A stretch of DNA of 64,000 bases from Victivallis sp. Marseille-Q1083 (GCF_903645315.1 NZ_CAHJXL010000001.1:248001-312000); one strand, 5' to 3'; positions 44,352-54,825 are shown, counted from the first letter of the stretch. Notes: generated by a model not told the origin, from the sequence alone. Translations and numbers: made by a program.

Positions 44352-44397
44352 AATTTTTCTGGTTGAAAAAATTTGTAATTTCCCGGTCAGCGTGGTA

Positions 44398-44426
44398 TTG
44401 TCCCTGATTATGGATAATTATATATA
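44398..44426 (+). promoter_or_regulatory. Possible promoter of the rex-hydrogenase operon
   Basis: TTGTCC (44398-44403), a 17-base spacer and TATATA (44421-44426). No clear Rex operator (TTGTGAA-N4-TTCACAA type) was found near it. Confidence 0.45.
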
Positions 44427-44497
44427 GATAAAATTTTACCGATAACAGCAGTCGACGGCTTTGTTCACACGGCCGTTTGCCGAAGGAAGATTGAGTC

Positions 44498-45187
44498 ATG
44501 GATAGACCGATGAAAATCCAAAAGTTGCCTTCCATCAAGCGCCTGCCCTCTTACCTGCGGGAGCTGAAGCTGCTGCACAACGGCGGACGGGAAGTGGTTT
44601 CCGCTTCGCTGCTGGCCGAAAAGCTGGGCGTCGAGCCGATCGTCGTCCGCAAGGACATCGAAATCACCGGCGCCAACGGTTATCCGGGCGTCGGTTACCG
44701 GATTGAGGACCTGATCTACCAGATCGAACATTTTCTCGGCTGGAACAACACGTCCGACATCTTCCTGATCGGCGCCGGAGCGCTGGGCACCGCACTGCTC
44801 GGCTTCAAGGGATTCGCCGATTTCGGCTTGAACATCGTCGCCGCGTTCGACTGCGATCCGCTGAAGATCGGCACGGCCATTCATGAAATTCCGGTTTTCG
44901 GCATGAGCGAGCTGGCGCATCTGGTGGACCGCCTGAAAGTCAAGATGGCGATCCTCTGCGTTCCCTGCGAACAAGCGCAGGCGACGGCGAACCAACTGAT
45001 CGACGCCGGCATCCTGGCGATCCTGAACTTCACCAACGTTTCCTTAAGCGTACCGAACAATGTCGTCCGCCAGCGGGTCAATCTGGCAGGAGACCTGGCG
45101 GTTCTGTCGGTCAAACTCTCCGAGCGGCTGAAAAGCGGCGGCCGGACCAACCTTTTAACCGGGGAAGAAACGGATGGCGAAGAATAA
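44498..45187 (+). CDS. rex: Redox-sensing transcriptional repressor Rex
   Basis: 229 residues. The N-terminal winged helix (about 10-75) includes SIKRLPSYLRELKLL and 'ASLLAEKLGVEPIVVRKDIE', and the Rossmann domain has FLIGAGALGTALLG (about 87-100) for NADH. Rex senses the NADH/NAD+ ratio and represses fermentation and hydrogen genes. It heads an operon of hydrogenase genes that supply or consume NADH, a natural target. The stop overlaps the next gene by 14 bases. Confidence 0.95.
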   Translation: MDRPMKIQKLPSIKRLPSYLRELKLLHNGGREVVSASLLAEKLGVEPIVVRKDIEITGANGYPGVGYRIEDLIYQIEHFLGWNNTSDIFLIGAGALGTALLGFKGFADFGLNIVAAFDCDPLKIGTAIHEIPVFGMSELAHLVDRLKVKMAILCVPCEQAQATANQLIDAGILAILNFTNVSLSVPNNVVRQRVNLAGDLAVLSVKLSERLKSGGRTNLLTGEETDGEE

Positions 45188-45419
45188 CATTGTCATTTGC
45201 ATGGGCAGCTCCTGTTTTGCGCGGGGCAATGAGCAGAACTTGCGGAAGCTGGAAGAGTTTCTGGCCCGCAACCGGATCAGTGCCGAAGTTCACTTGGCCG
45301 GCAGTACCTGCGAAGGGCAATGTGCGCTGGGGCCCAATTTGAAAATCAACGGTGAAATTTTCCATAACGTCGACGGAGAAATGCTGATCGATCTGTTGAA
45401 CAGCAAGCTGATCCGGTGA
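45174..45419 (+). CDS. Thioredoxin-like [2Fe-2S] ferredoxin
   Basis: 81 residues. Cysteines CMGSSC (about 9-14) and CEGQC (about 46-50) give the four-cysteine pattern (C-x4-C...C-x3-C) of thioredoxin-like 2Fe-2S proteins, as in NuoE-type electron carriers. It overlaps rex and precedes the sensory hydrogenase, so it is likely an electron carrier for that protein. Confidence 0.85.
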   Translation: MAKNNIVICMGSSCFARGNEQNLRKLEEFLARNRISAEVHLAGSTCEGQCALGPNLKINGEIFHNVDGEMLIDLLNSKLIR

Positions 45420-45429
45420 GGAAGACCAC

Positions 45430-47163
45430 ATGAATCACAGTTATCCGATTTATACGGTTGAAACCGAATGTCAGGATTGCTACAAATGTGTCCGGCGCTG
45501 CCCGGTCAAGGCAATCAAAGTCAAAGACGGCCACGCGACGGTCATTCCGGAGCGCTGCGTCGGCTGCGGCCGTTGCGTCGAAGTCTGTCCGGCCCATGCC
45601 AAACAGGTGCGCAACGATATCGGCCGCGCCCGGCATCTGCTGGAAGAGGGCGGCAGGGTGTTCGTCTCGCTGGCGCCGTCCTGGGTCAACGAGTACCCGA
45701 ACCTCGACGCCTCCCAGTTGATTCAGGCTCTGCAGAAGCTGGGCTTCACCGGCGTCAGTGAAACGGCGCTCGGCGCCCAATTGGTTTCCGCCGAAGTTGC
45801 CAGGCAGTTGAAAGAGCAGAAACGCGGTCTGGTCCTTTCGTCCGCCTGTCCGGTCGCCGTCGATTACATCGGCAAATACCTGCCGGACTTCACCGGCTGC
45901 ATCTCGCCGCTGCTGTCGCCGGTGCTGGCTCATTGCCGGCTGCTGCGCGACCGTTACGGCGAAGCGATCAAAATTGTCTTCATCAGTCCGTGTATCGCCA
46001 AAAAGAACGAAGCGGACCGCCACCCGGATTTGCTCAACCTGGCGCTGACCTATCCGGAATTGAGCCAGATGTTTCAGGAAGCCGGTATTCACCCGGAAGC
46101 CTTTCCGAAGGATCCCGCCGTCCAGTTCGTACCGTTCCAGGCGGAAGAAGGCGCCATCTATCCGATCGAAGGCGGCATGAACGAAACCATCCAGTTGCAG
46201 TGCGACAATCCGGACCTCCAGTTGCTGGCGGTCACCGGCCTGGAAAATTTGCAAATCACCCTCCAGGGACTCTATCCGGAAAATGTCACTTTCCCGACTT
46301 TCCTTGAGACATTGAGTTGCCACGGCGGCTGTGTGCACGGCCCCTGCAGCCAGCACAAAGCGCCCGGGTTGCAGGAGCGGCAGCGCGTTCTGAAGCATAC
46401 CCGGTTGCCGGCAGTGGTGCCGGAGCGCCGGACCGACGGTTCCATCGAAAACAATTACGCCCCCTCCCCGGCCCAGCAGCCGCTGCCGTCACTGACCGAG
46501 GAGCGCGACGCATTGCGCCGCATCGGCAAATTCACGCCGGAGGATGAACTCAACTGCGGCGGCTGCGGCTACGACTCCTGCCGGGAATTCGCCCGGGCCT
46601 TGATCGCCGGCAATGCGGAACCGTCGATGTGCGTCTCCTACATGCGCAAACAGGCGCAGAAAAAAGCCAACGGCATCCTCCGCTGCATTCCTTCCGGCGT
46701 CGTCATCGTCGACAAGGAGTTGTCGATCATCGAGTGCAACCGCAACTTCGCGGTGATCTTCGGCGAAGATACGGTCGACGCGTTCGAAGCCAGTCCCGGC
46801 CTGGCCGGGGCGGATCTGCGCCGCATCGTACCGTTCGCCAATCTGTTCGAAGCGGCGCTGAAAAGCGGCAACGACATCCAGCGCGACGCCTACAAAGTGG
46901 GCAATCACCTGTACAACATTACAATTTTCAACATCGAATCGCACGAGGTGCTCGGCGCGGTGATTTTCGACGTCACCCAGACTGAATTGCGCCGCGAGCA
47001 GATTGCCGAACGTGCCCGCAAGGTGATCGCCCAGAATCTGGCGACGGTGCAGGAAATCGCCTGCAAACTCGGCGAACACGCCGCCGACACCGAACTTCTG
47101 CTGCGCTCCATCGCCGACGATTACGCCGATGAAGAGTGGCTGAGCAAACCCTCCGCCGAGTGA
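45430..47163 (+). CDS. Sensory-type [FeFe] hydrogenase with PAS domain
   Basis: 577 residues, H-cluster protein of group C type. Two 4Fe-4S sites at the N-terminus (C14-C17-C20-C24 and C43-C46-C49-C53). H-cluster-like motifs are reduced: SSACP instead of TSCCP, SPCIAKKNEAD (L2) and SCHGGCVHGPC (L3), so H2 turnover is doubtful and a sensing role is likelier. A FeS domain (NCGGCGYDSCREFA, about 373-386) and a PAS domain (about 410-510) follow. The next gene is a PP2C-type phosphatase; this pairing is known for hydrogen-sensing loci. Confidence 0.9.
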   Translation: MNHSYPIYTVETECQDCYKCVRRCPVKAIKVKDGHATVIPERCVGCGRCVEVCPAHAKQVRNDIGRARHLLEEGGRVFVSLAPSWVNEYPNLDASQLIQALQKLGFTGVSETALGAQLVSAEVARQLKEQKRGLVLSSACPVAVDYIGKYLPDFTGCISPLLSPVLAHCRLLRDRYGEAIKIVFISPCIAKKNEADRHPDLLNLALTYPELSQMFQEAGIHPEAFPKDPAVQFVPFQAEEGAIYPIEGGMNETIQLQCDNPDLQLLAVTGLENLQITLQGLYPENVTFPTFLETLSCHGGCVHGPCSQHKAPGLQERQRVLKHTRLPAVVPERRTDGSIENNYAPSPAQQPLPSLTEERDALRRIGKFTPEDELNCGGCGYDSCREFARALIAGNAEPSMCVSYMRKQAQKKANGILRCIPSGVVIVDKELSIIECNRNFAVIFGEDTVDAFEASPGLAGADLRRIVPFANLFEAALKSGNDIQRDAYKVGNHLYNITIFNIESHEVLGAVIFDVTQTELRREQIAERARKVIAQNLATVQEIACKLGEHAADTELLLRSIADDYADEEWLSKPSAE

Positions 47164-47170
47164 CGCAGCC

Positions 47171-48352
47171 ATGCCGGAATACAACAATTTATTCATCGAC
47201 ATGGGTTACAGCCAATGCTGCTGCCACGGGGAACTGATCTGCGGCGACGCAATCAAATTCAAGCGGCTGCCGGCGGAAGACCGCTTCATCGCCGTGCTGT
47301 CCGATGGCCTGGGACACGGCGTGAAAGCCAATATCCTGGCGTCGATGACGACGACGATGGCGCTCAAATTCATCGCCGAAGAGCTCGAAATCATCCATTC
47401 CGCCGAAATCATCATGGACGCGCTGCCGGTCTGCCAGGTGCGTAAAATCAGCTATTCGACCTTTACGATCGTCGATACCCGGCTCAACGGGGAAACCCGG
47501 GTCATCGAGATGGGCAATCCGGAGTTTCTCCTGCTGCGCAACGGCGCGCAACTGCGGGTGCCGTTCGAGGAGCTGAATTCGCCGAAATACGAAAACCGGA
47601 CGATGCGCTCCTATCACTTTCAGGGCCAGCCGCACGACCGGTTGATCTTCTTCTCCGACGGCATCACCCAGGCCGGACTGGGAACGCCGAACTACCCGCT
47701 GGGCTGGCGGCTGGACGGCTGCCTGGGCTACACGCAGGAACTCATCCGGCAGAAGCCGGACCTCTCGGCGCATGACCTTTCCGGCGCCATCCTGCGCGAA
47801 GCGGTGGCCAAGGAGGCCCAACTGCTGCCGCTGGACGACATGACCTGCGCGGTCATCTATTTCCGGCCGCCGCGCAAACTGATGCTGTTCACCGGCCCGC
47901 CGTACCACCGGGAGCACGACCATGCCTGCGCCGAACTTCTGAAAAATTTCGACGGCGCCAAAGTGATCTGCGGCGGGACTTCCGCCACGATCATTTCCCG
48001 GGAGTGGCAGCAGGAGATGACGATGGATCTGGCCACCGTCGGCCGCGACCTGCCGCCGATTTCGATCATGGCGGGAGTCGACCTGATCACCGAAGGCATT
48101 TTCACGTTGACCCGGACGGCGCAATATCTGGAAAAGGACGGTTCCCGGCAGCACAACGATCCGGCCGGACGGCTGATGGATCTGCTGCTGAACAATGACA
48201 TCATCGAATTCGTCGTCGGCACCCGGATCAACGAAGCGCACCAGGATCCGAATCTGCCGATCGACCTGGAGTTCCGGCGCAATATCGTCCGGCGCATCGC
48301 CAACGCGCTGCGCGACAAATACATGAAAGAAGTCAACATCCGTTTTGTTTAA
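47171..48352 (+). CDS. PP2C/SpoIIE-type serine phosphatase
   Basis: 393 residues. Metal-binding blocks: GDAIKFKRL (about 24), VLSDGLGHGVKANILA (about 43-58), FFSDGITQAG (about 158-167) and LDDMTCAVIYF (about 219-229), each with an aspartate. A C-terminal 160-residue extension follows, not found in usual SpoIIE domains. The gene follows the sensory hydrogenase after 7 bases and precedes hydC by 30, so it is probably the output enzyme of the H2 sensor. Confidence 0.88.
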   Translation: MPEYNNLFIDMGYSQCCCHGELICGDAIKFKRLPAEDRFIAVLSDGLGHGVKANILASMTTTMALKFIAEELEIIHSAEIIMDALPVCQVRKISYSTFTIVDTRLNGETRVIEMGNPEFLLLRNGAQLRVPFEELNSPKYENRTMRSYHFQGQPHDRLIFFSDGITQAGLGTPNYPLGWRLDGCLGYTQELIRQKPDLSAHDLSGAILREAVAKEAQLLPLDDMTCAVIYFRPPRKLMLFTGPPYHREHDHACAELLKNFDGAKVICGGTSATIISREWQQEMTMDLATVGRDLPPISIMAGVDLITEGIFTLTRTAQYLEKDGSRQHNDPAGRLMDLLLNNDIIEFVVGTRINEAHQDPNLPIDLEFRRNIVRRIANALRDKYMKEVNIRFV

Positions 48353-48382
48353 TCAATAAGTTTTAGGAAGCAAGGGAACAAC

Positions 48383-48898
48383 ATGCAAGAGACGTTGGAA
48401 AAGACGCAGGCGATGGCGTCGCATTTGTCAGCGGTGGACCGTATCCTGGAAGAACACGGTTACGACGCGAGCAAATTGATCCCGATCCTGCAGGCGGTGC
48501 AGGAAGAGTACAAATTTCTGTCGAAAGACATGATCAGTTACGTGGCGACGAGCCTGGGCGTCCCGCCGTCGCGCGTGTATGGAGTTGCGACGTTTTACGC
48601 GCACTTTTCGATGAAGCCGAAGGGGAAATATCTGATCAAGCTGTGCGACGGGACGGCGTGTCACGTGAAGAAATCGCACAGTGTGCTGAACGCGCTGCTG
48701 GAGAAGCTGCATCTGAGCGACGAAAAGCGGACGACCGACGACATGCTGTTCACGGTGGAGACGGTGAGCTGTCTGGGAGCGTGCGGCCTGGCGCCGGTGA
48801 TGCTGGTGAACGATGAAGTGCACGGGCAGATCACGCCGGAGCAGGCGATCGAGCTGGTCGACGGGATACTGGCCGTCGAAAAAGACGCCGCCCATTAA
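48383..48898 (+). CDS. hydC: NADH-linked hydrogenase subunit, NuoE-like (HydC)
   Basis: 171 residues, thioredoxin-like 2Fe-2S subunit of the NuoE family. The four cysteines are CDGTAC (about 92-97) and CLGACGLAP (about 133-136). It passes electrons between the flavin subunit HydB and the catalytic subunit HydA. First of three consecutive hyd genes; upstream is AAGGGAACAAC. The codons of hydC-hydB-hydA end in G unusually often compared with neighbours. Confidence 0.93.
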   Translation: MQETLEKTQAMASHLSAVDRILEEHGYDASKLIPILQAVQEEYKFLSKDMISYVATSLGVPPSRVYGVATFYAHFSMKPKGKYLIKLCDGTACHVKKSHSVLNALLEKLHLSDEKRTTDDMLFTVETVSCLGACGLAPVMLVNDEVHGQITPEQAIELVDGILAVEKDAAH

Positions 48899-48933
48899 TC
48901 GAACCCCAACATTCTCAGGAGTCAAAAGAGAAG

Positions 48934-50823
48934 ATGAGCAAGATCAATCTGGAACAGATCGCGTTGGACTACCAGGCAGCGGCCGGCAAGTTGAAACAGC
49001 GGTTGATATTGTGTGCGGGCACCGGTTGCGTGGCGAACGGTTCGCTGGAAGTGCGCGATGAATTGGTGCGGCAACTGTCCGGGCGCGGTTTGCCCGTGGT
49101 GGTGGAATTGAAGGAGGAAACGGCAGCGGCCGGAGCGAGTTATGTGTCGAAGAGCGGCTGCCAGGGCTTCTGCCAGCAGGGCCCGCTGCTGCACATCGAG
49201 CCGCAGCACATTCTCTATACGAAAGTGAAGCCGTCGGACGTCACCGAGATCGTCGAACGGACGCTGCTGGGCGGCGAAATCATCGACCGGCTGCTGTACC
49301 ACGACCGGGACGGGCGCGGCTGCAAGGGCAACGCCGACATTCCGTTCTACAGCCGCCAGAAGCGGGTGGTGCTGGCGAACTGCATGATCGAGCCGGACAA
49401 CGTCAACGAATACATCGCGCGGGGCGGCTATTTCGGGGCCCGCAAGGCGGTCTGCGAAATGACGCCGGCGGAGGTCTGCCAGACAGCGATCGAATCCGGT
49501 TTGCGCGGCCGCGGCGGCGGCGGCTTTCCGACCGGTTTGAAATGGAAATTCACGCTGGCGAGCCGGAATGACAAGAAATACGTCATCTGCAACGGTGACG
49601 AAGGCGACCCGGGCGCCTTCATGGACCGTTCGGTGATGGAAGGCAACCCGCACAGCGTCATCGAGGGAATGATGATCGCGGCGAAGGCGATCGGCGCCGA
49701 TGAAGGTTACGTCTACGTGCGGGCGGAATATCCGCTGGCGGTGGCCCGGATGCGCAACGCGGTGGCGGCGGCGCTGGCGGCGGGGCTGCTGGGCGACGGC
49801 CTGTTCGGCACCGATTTCAGTTTCCGGGTGACGGTGATGGAAGGAGCCGGCGCTTTCGTCTGCGGCGAGGAAACCGCGTTGATCGCCTCGATCGAAGGCA
49901 AGCGCGGCATGCCGATGCCGAAGCCGCCGTTTCCGGCGCAGAGCGGGTTGTACGGCAAGCCGACGGTGATCAACAACGTCGAAACGCTGGCGTCGGTGCC
50001 GGGCATCTTCCGGAACGGCGCGGCGCAGTACAAGGCGGTCGGGACCGAGAAGTCGCCGGGTACGAAAACCTTCGCCCTGACCGGGCACGTGGCGAACACC
50101 GGTCTGATCGAAGTGCCGTTCGGCACGACGCTGCGGGAGATCATTTACAACATCGGCGGCGGAGTCACCGACAACAACGGCAAACTGACCGGGGAGGATT
50201 TCAAGGCGGTGCAGATCGGCGGTCCGTCCGGCGGCTGCCTGACCAAAGAGATGCTGGATCTGCCGATGGACTTCGACACGCTCAAATCGGTCGGCGCGAT
50301 GGTCGGTTCCGGCGGCCTGGTGGTGATGAACAACCAGACCTGCATGGTCAAGATCGCCCGTTTCTTCATGCAGTTCACCCAGAACGAATCCTGCGGCAAA
50401 TGCGTGCCGTGCCGGGAAGGCACCCGGCAGATGCTGGCTCTGCTCGACGACATCATCGCCGGCAAAGCCGACGAGACGACGCTGGAACTGCTGGAGGAGA
50501 CGGCGAAAGCGGTGCAGCTCGGTTCGCTGTGCGGGCTGGGCAAGACGGCGCCGAACCCGGTGCTGTCGACGCTGCGCTATTTCCGCGACGAGTACGAGTC
50601 GCACGTCTTCAAGAAGATCTGCCCGACCGGCGAATGCCGGGCGCTGGCCCGTCCGGAAATCATCGCCGAGAAGTGCAAAGGCTGCACGGCCTGCGCGCGG
50701 AAATGCCCGGTCAACGCGATCAGCGGAGCGGTGAAACAGCCGCACAGGATCGATGCCGACAAATGCATCAAATGCGGCGCCTGCAAGACGGCGTGCAAAT
50801 TCGGCGCGGTGGTCGGACTGTAA
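48934..50823 (+). CDS. hydB: NADH-linked hydrogenase flavoprotein, NuoF-like (HydB)
   Basis: 629 residues. The N-terminal thioredoxin-like 2Fe-2S domain (LCAGTGCVANG, SGCQGFCQQGP) is followed by the NuoF flavin/NADH domain with GRGGGGFPTGLKW (about 190-202), then ESCGKCVPCREGT (about 487-499) for a 4Fe-4S cluster, and a C-terminal pair of 4Fe-4S sites (CKGCTACARKCP, CIKCGACKTAC). It oxidises or reduces NAD+ and passes electrons to HydA. Translational start follows TCAGGAG. Confidence 0.95.
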   Translation: MSKINLEQIALDYQAAAGKLKQRLILCAGTGCVANGSLEVRDELVRQLSGRGLPVVVELKEETAAAGASYVSKSGCQGFCQQGPLLHIEPQHILYTKVKPSDVTEIVERTLLGGEIIDRLLYHDRDGRGCKGNADIPFYSRQKRVVLANCMIEPDNVNEYIARGGYFGARKAVCEMTPAEVCQTAIESGLRGRGGGGFPTGLKWKFTLASRNDKKYVICNGDEGDPGAFMDRSVMEGNPHSVIEGMMIAAKAIGADEGYVYVRAEYPLAVARMRNAVAAALAAGLLGDGLFGTDFSFRVTVMEGAGAFVCGEETALIASIEGKRGMPMPKPPFPAQSGLYGKPTVINNVETLASVPGIFRNGAAQYKAVGTEKSPGTKTFALTGHVANTGLIEVPFGTTLREIIYNIGGGVTDNNGKLTGEDFKAVQIGGPSGGCLTKEMLDLPMDFDTLKSVGAMVGSGGLVVMNNQTCMVKIARFFMQFTQNESCGKCVPCREGTRQMLALLDDIIAGKADETTLELLEETAKAVQLGSLCGLGKTAPNPVLSTLRYFRDEYESHVFKKICPTGECRALARPEIIAEKCKGCTACARKCPVNAISGAVKQPHRIDADKCIKCGACKTACKFGAVVGL

Positions 50824-50886
50824 GGCGGCGGTTTTCCACCGCGTTCGGAAGCAAAACGGCAACAACATTCAGGAGAAAACTGCCAA

Positions 50887-52944
50887 ATGACAACGGCTGA
50901 AAATATTGTAAAAGTCAACGGCTGCGGCATCGCCATCGAAGGCGAACGCAATTTGCTGGAACTCATCCGGAAAGCCGGGATCGACATCCCGACCTTCTGC
51001 TACCATTCGGAACTGTCGATTTACGGCGCCTGCCGGTTGTGCCTGGTGGAAGTCGACGGCAAGGGCATCATGGCGGCGTGTTCGACGAAGCCGGAACCCG
51101 GCATGGAGATCAGGACCGACACCAAGGCGATCCGGCAGATGCGCAAGATCAACATCGAACTGCTGCTGGCCAGCCACAACCGGGAATGTCCGACCTGTTC
51201 GCGCAGTTCGAGCTGCACGCTGCAGAACGTCGCCCGCCGGCTCGGCGTCGACACGGTCCGTTACCGGTCGGCGACCAAACAGCTGCCGCTGGACACCAGT
51301 TCGCCGTCGCTGCAGCGCGACCCGAACAAATGCGTGCTGTGCGGCGACTGCGTGCGGGTCTGCGCGGAGGTGCAGGGCATCGGCGCCATCGATTTCGCGT
51401 TCCGCGGTTCGAACGCCCGGGTGTCGCCGGCCTTCGACCAGGACCTGAGCCAGGTCGAATGCGTCAACTGCGGCCAGTGCGCGGCGGTCTGCCCGACCGG
51501 GGCGATCGTGCCGAAACAGGACCGCCACCGGGTCTGGGAGGAAATCTACAATCCGCAGAAGAAGGTGGTTGTTCAGATCGCGCCGGCGGTGCGGGTGGCG
51601 CTGGGGGAAATGTTCCAGTTGGCGCCGGGCACCAATGTCGCCGGCAAACTGGTTTCGGCGCTGCGGCTGATGGGATTCGACGAGGTGTACGACACCTGTT
51701 TCGCGGCGGATATGACCATTTTCGAAGAGGCGACCGAGCTGCTGGACCGGGTCGGCTCCGGCGGCGTGATGCCGATGTTCACCAGCTGCTGCCCGGGCTG
51801 GGTGAAATACTGTGAAATTTATTACCCGGAACTGCTGCCGAATCTGTCGAGCACCCGTTCGCCGCAGCAGATTTTCGGCTCGGTAGCGCGCAAGACGCTG
51901 CCGGCCCGGCTCGGCATCGAACCGGCCGACCTGGTGGTGGTGTCGATCATGCCGTGCACGGCGAAGAAATTCGAGGCGCAACTGCCGAAGTTTTCCAACC
52001 ACGGCAAGCCGGACGTCGATTACGTGCTGACCACCACCGAGGTGGCGCAGATGATCGCTTCGATGGGAATCCAGTTCGACGAACTGGAGCCGTCGGCTTT
52101 CGACATGCCGTACGGATTTTCGACCGGCGGCGGCGTCATTTTCGGGACGACCGGCGGGGTCATGGAAGCGGCGCTGCGGTTCGCGGTGGAGAAGCTGGAA
52201 AACAAACCGCTGAACCAGGTGGAATTCAAGGCGGTGCGCGGACTGGACAAACGCAAGGAAGCGGCGGTCCGGGTCGGCGACGGCGAAGTGAAGGTGGCGG
52301 GGGTGCACGGCCTGGGCAATGCGAAGGCGTTGATCGAGGACCTCAAGGCCGGCAAGGGGCATTACGATTTCATCGAGGGGATGGCCTGTCCGGGCGGCTG
52401 CGTCTGCGGCGGCGGCCAGCCGGTGGCGCCGAACGACAACGTGCGCCGACAGCGGGCGGCGGGGCTGTACAATTCCGACAAGACCAATCAGTTGCAGAAA
52501 TCGCAGGACAACTATCTGGTGGACCGCTGCTACGAGGAGGTGTTCGGCGGCCGGCCGGGTTCGCACGACGCGCATGAGAACCTGCATACGCATTACCAGA
52601 ACCGCAGTCAGTTGTTCGACGCCAAGCTCACCGTCCTCAAGGGGTCCGAACCCAGGCTGCTGCCGATCACCGTCACCATCTGCACCAGGCTGCAGGACTG
52701 TCCGGGACAGGCGCTGCTGGGGCTGATCGTCAAATACATCCGCGACAAGCATTACGAAGACAAAGTGGAAGTGACCGCCGCCTTCAGTTCGCGCTCCAAT
52801 CCGGACGGAACGATCTGCGTGACCGTCGGCGACCAGAAGATCGACCGCTGCGCCTTCAGCCGCGGTTTGACCACCGAGGACCAGTTGCGCAACCATGTCG
52901 AATTCGACCACATCCGCCAGGCGATCGACGCCGGGCTGCAGTAA
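50887..52944 (+). CDS. hydA: [FeFe] hydrogenase catalytic subunit (HydA)
   Basis: 685 residues. Domain order: 2Fe-2S (CYHSELSIYGACRLC), His-ligated 4Fe-4S (HNRECPTCSRSSSC), two 4Fe-4S sites (CVLCGDCVRVC and CVNCGQCAAVC), then the H-cluster with TSCCPGWVKYCE, MPCTAKKFEA and MACPGGCVCGGGQP, all intact. With HydB and HydC it forms a trimeric NADH-linked hydrogenase that in this family couples NADH and ferredoxin to H2. A C-terminal extension of about 100 residues with extra cysteines (CTRLQDC, and a later Cys pair) may be an additional redox domain. Confidence 0.96.
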   Translation: MTTAENIVKVNGCGIAIEGERNLLELIRKAGIDIPTFCYHSELSIYGACRLCLVEVDGKGIMAACSTKPEPGMEIRTDTKAIRQMRKINIELLLASHNRECPTCSRSSSCTLQNVARRLGVDTVRYRSATKQLPLDTSSPSLQRDPNKCVLCGDCVRVCAEVQGIGAIDFAFRGSNARVSPAFDQDLSQVECVNCGQCAAVCPTGAIVPKQDRHRVWEEIYNPQKKVVVQIAPAVRVALGEMFQLAPGTNVAGKLVSALRLMGFDEVYDTCFAADMTIFEEATELLDRVGSGGVMPMFTSCCPGWVKYCEIYYPELLPNLSSTRSPQQIFGSVARKTLPARLGIEPADLVVVSIMPCTAKKFEAQLPKFSNHGKPDVDYVLTTTEVAQMIASMGIQFDELEPSAFDMPYGFSTGGGVIFGTTGGVMEAALRFAVEKLENKPLNQVEFKAVRGLDKRKEAAVRVGDGEVKVAGVHGLGNAKALIEDLKAGKGHYDFIEGMACPGGCVCGGGQPVAPNDNVRRQRAAGLYNSDKTNQLQKSQDNYLVDRCYEEVFGGRPGSHDAHENLHTHYQNRSQLFDAKLTVLKGSEPRLLPITVTICTRLQDCPGQALLGLIVKYIRDKHYEDKVEVTAAFSSRSNPDGTICVTVGDQKIDRCAFSRGLTTEDQLRNHVEFDHIRQAIDAGLQ

Positions 52945-52975
52945 AATCAGCACGAACAACAAACGGGATTTGCTT

Positions 52976-53740
52976 ATGAACCGGGAAATCATCATCATGC
53001 CCTGCCTGGACATGCAGCAGGGCCGGGTGGTCAAGGGCGTCCATTTCGTCGACATCGCCGATGCCGGCGATCCGGTGGAATGCGCCAAGGCTTACTGCGC
53101 CGCCGGCGCCGACGAACTGGCGCTGCTGGACATCACCGCAACGGTGGAGAAGCGTGCCACCTTGCATGAAGTCGTCCGGCGGGTGGCCGGAGTCTGCACC
53201 GTACCGTTCACCGTCGGCGGCGGCATCAACGACCTGCCGGCCGCCGAAGCGGTGCTCGCCGCCGGCGCCGACAAAATTTCGATCAGCAGCGCCGCCTACC
53301 GCAATCCGGAACTGGTCAGAGAACTGGTCGCCAAATTCGGTCCGGACAAAGTGACCGTCGCCATCGACGTCGACCGCAATCCGGCCCTGCCTTCCGGTTA
53401 CGAGGTCTACATCGACGGCGGCCGGACTGCGACCGGCAAGGATGCCGTCGAATGGGCCCGGGAAGTCGACGCAATGGGCGTCAAAACCATCCTGCCGACC
53501 AGCAAGGCCGGCGATGGCGCCCGGACCGGTTATGATTTGCCGGTGATCAGGGCAATGGCACAGGCCTGTTCGGCCGATATCGTCGCTTCCGGCGGCGCCG
53601 GCAAGCTGTCCGACTTTCTGGATGCGGCGGAAGCCGGCGCGACCGTTCTGCTGGCGGCGTCGGTCTTCCATTTCCACCTGATCGACATCGGTGAGCTGAA
53701 ACAATACCTGCGCGCGCATGGCGTGACAGTCAGGAGCTGA
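52976..53740 (+). CDS. hisF: Imidazole glycerol phosphate synthase subunit HisF
   Basis: 254 residues, cyclase subunit of histidine biosynthesis. Catalytic aspartates in IMPCLDMQQG (about 12) and VAIDVDRN (about 130). The conserved HisF loop 'LTSMDRDGTKxGYD' is here LPTSKAGDGARTGYDLP, a variant, though the glycine-rich phosphate loops (FTVGGGIND, SGGAGKLSD) are intact. The start at 52976 is chosen from family alignment. It lies 31 bases after hydA but is a separate function; a terminator follows it. Confidence 0.92.
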   Translation: MNREIIIMPCLDMQQGRVVKGVHFVDIADAGDPVECAKAYCAAGADELALLDITATVEKRATLHEVVRRVAGVCTVPFTVGGGINDLPAAEAVLAAGADKISISSAAYRNPELVRELVAKFGPDKVTVAIDVDRNPALPSGYEVYIDGGRTATGKDAVEWAREVDAMGVKTILPTSKAGDGARTGYDLPVIRAMAQACSADIVASGGAGKLSDFLDAAEAGATVLLAASVFHFHLIDIGELKQYLRAHGVTVRS

Positions 53741-53758
53741 ACTGGTCAGCGATTTTGC

Positions 53759-53792
53759 GGCCGGCGACGGAATTTCCGCTGCCGGCCTTTTT
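53759..53792 (+). terminator. Intrinsic terminator after hisF
   Basis: GGCCGGC and GCCGGCC form a stem enclosing CGGAA/TTCCG and are followed by TTTTT. This marks the end of the hydrogenase-hisF run. Confidence 0.8.
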
Positions 53793-53887
53793 CCGTAATT
53801 TTTCCGGATGCATTCCTTCGGCGGCTGGCAATCCGCCCTCCGAAGCGGTACATTACGGCAGAACCAGCACGAAGAAAGGTGAAATTC

Positions 53888-54825
<938 letters not shown>

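Noticed and set aside
44352-44497. Rex operator upstream of rex
   Set aside because: A Rex-type TTGTGAA-N4-TTCACAA palindrome was looked for but only partial matches (TTGTTCACA) exist; not reported as a feature.
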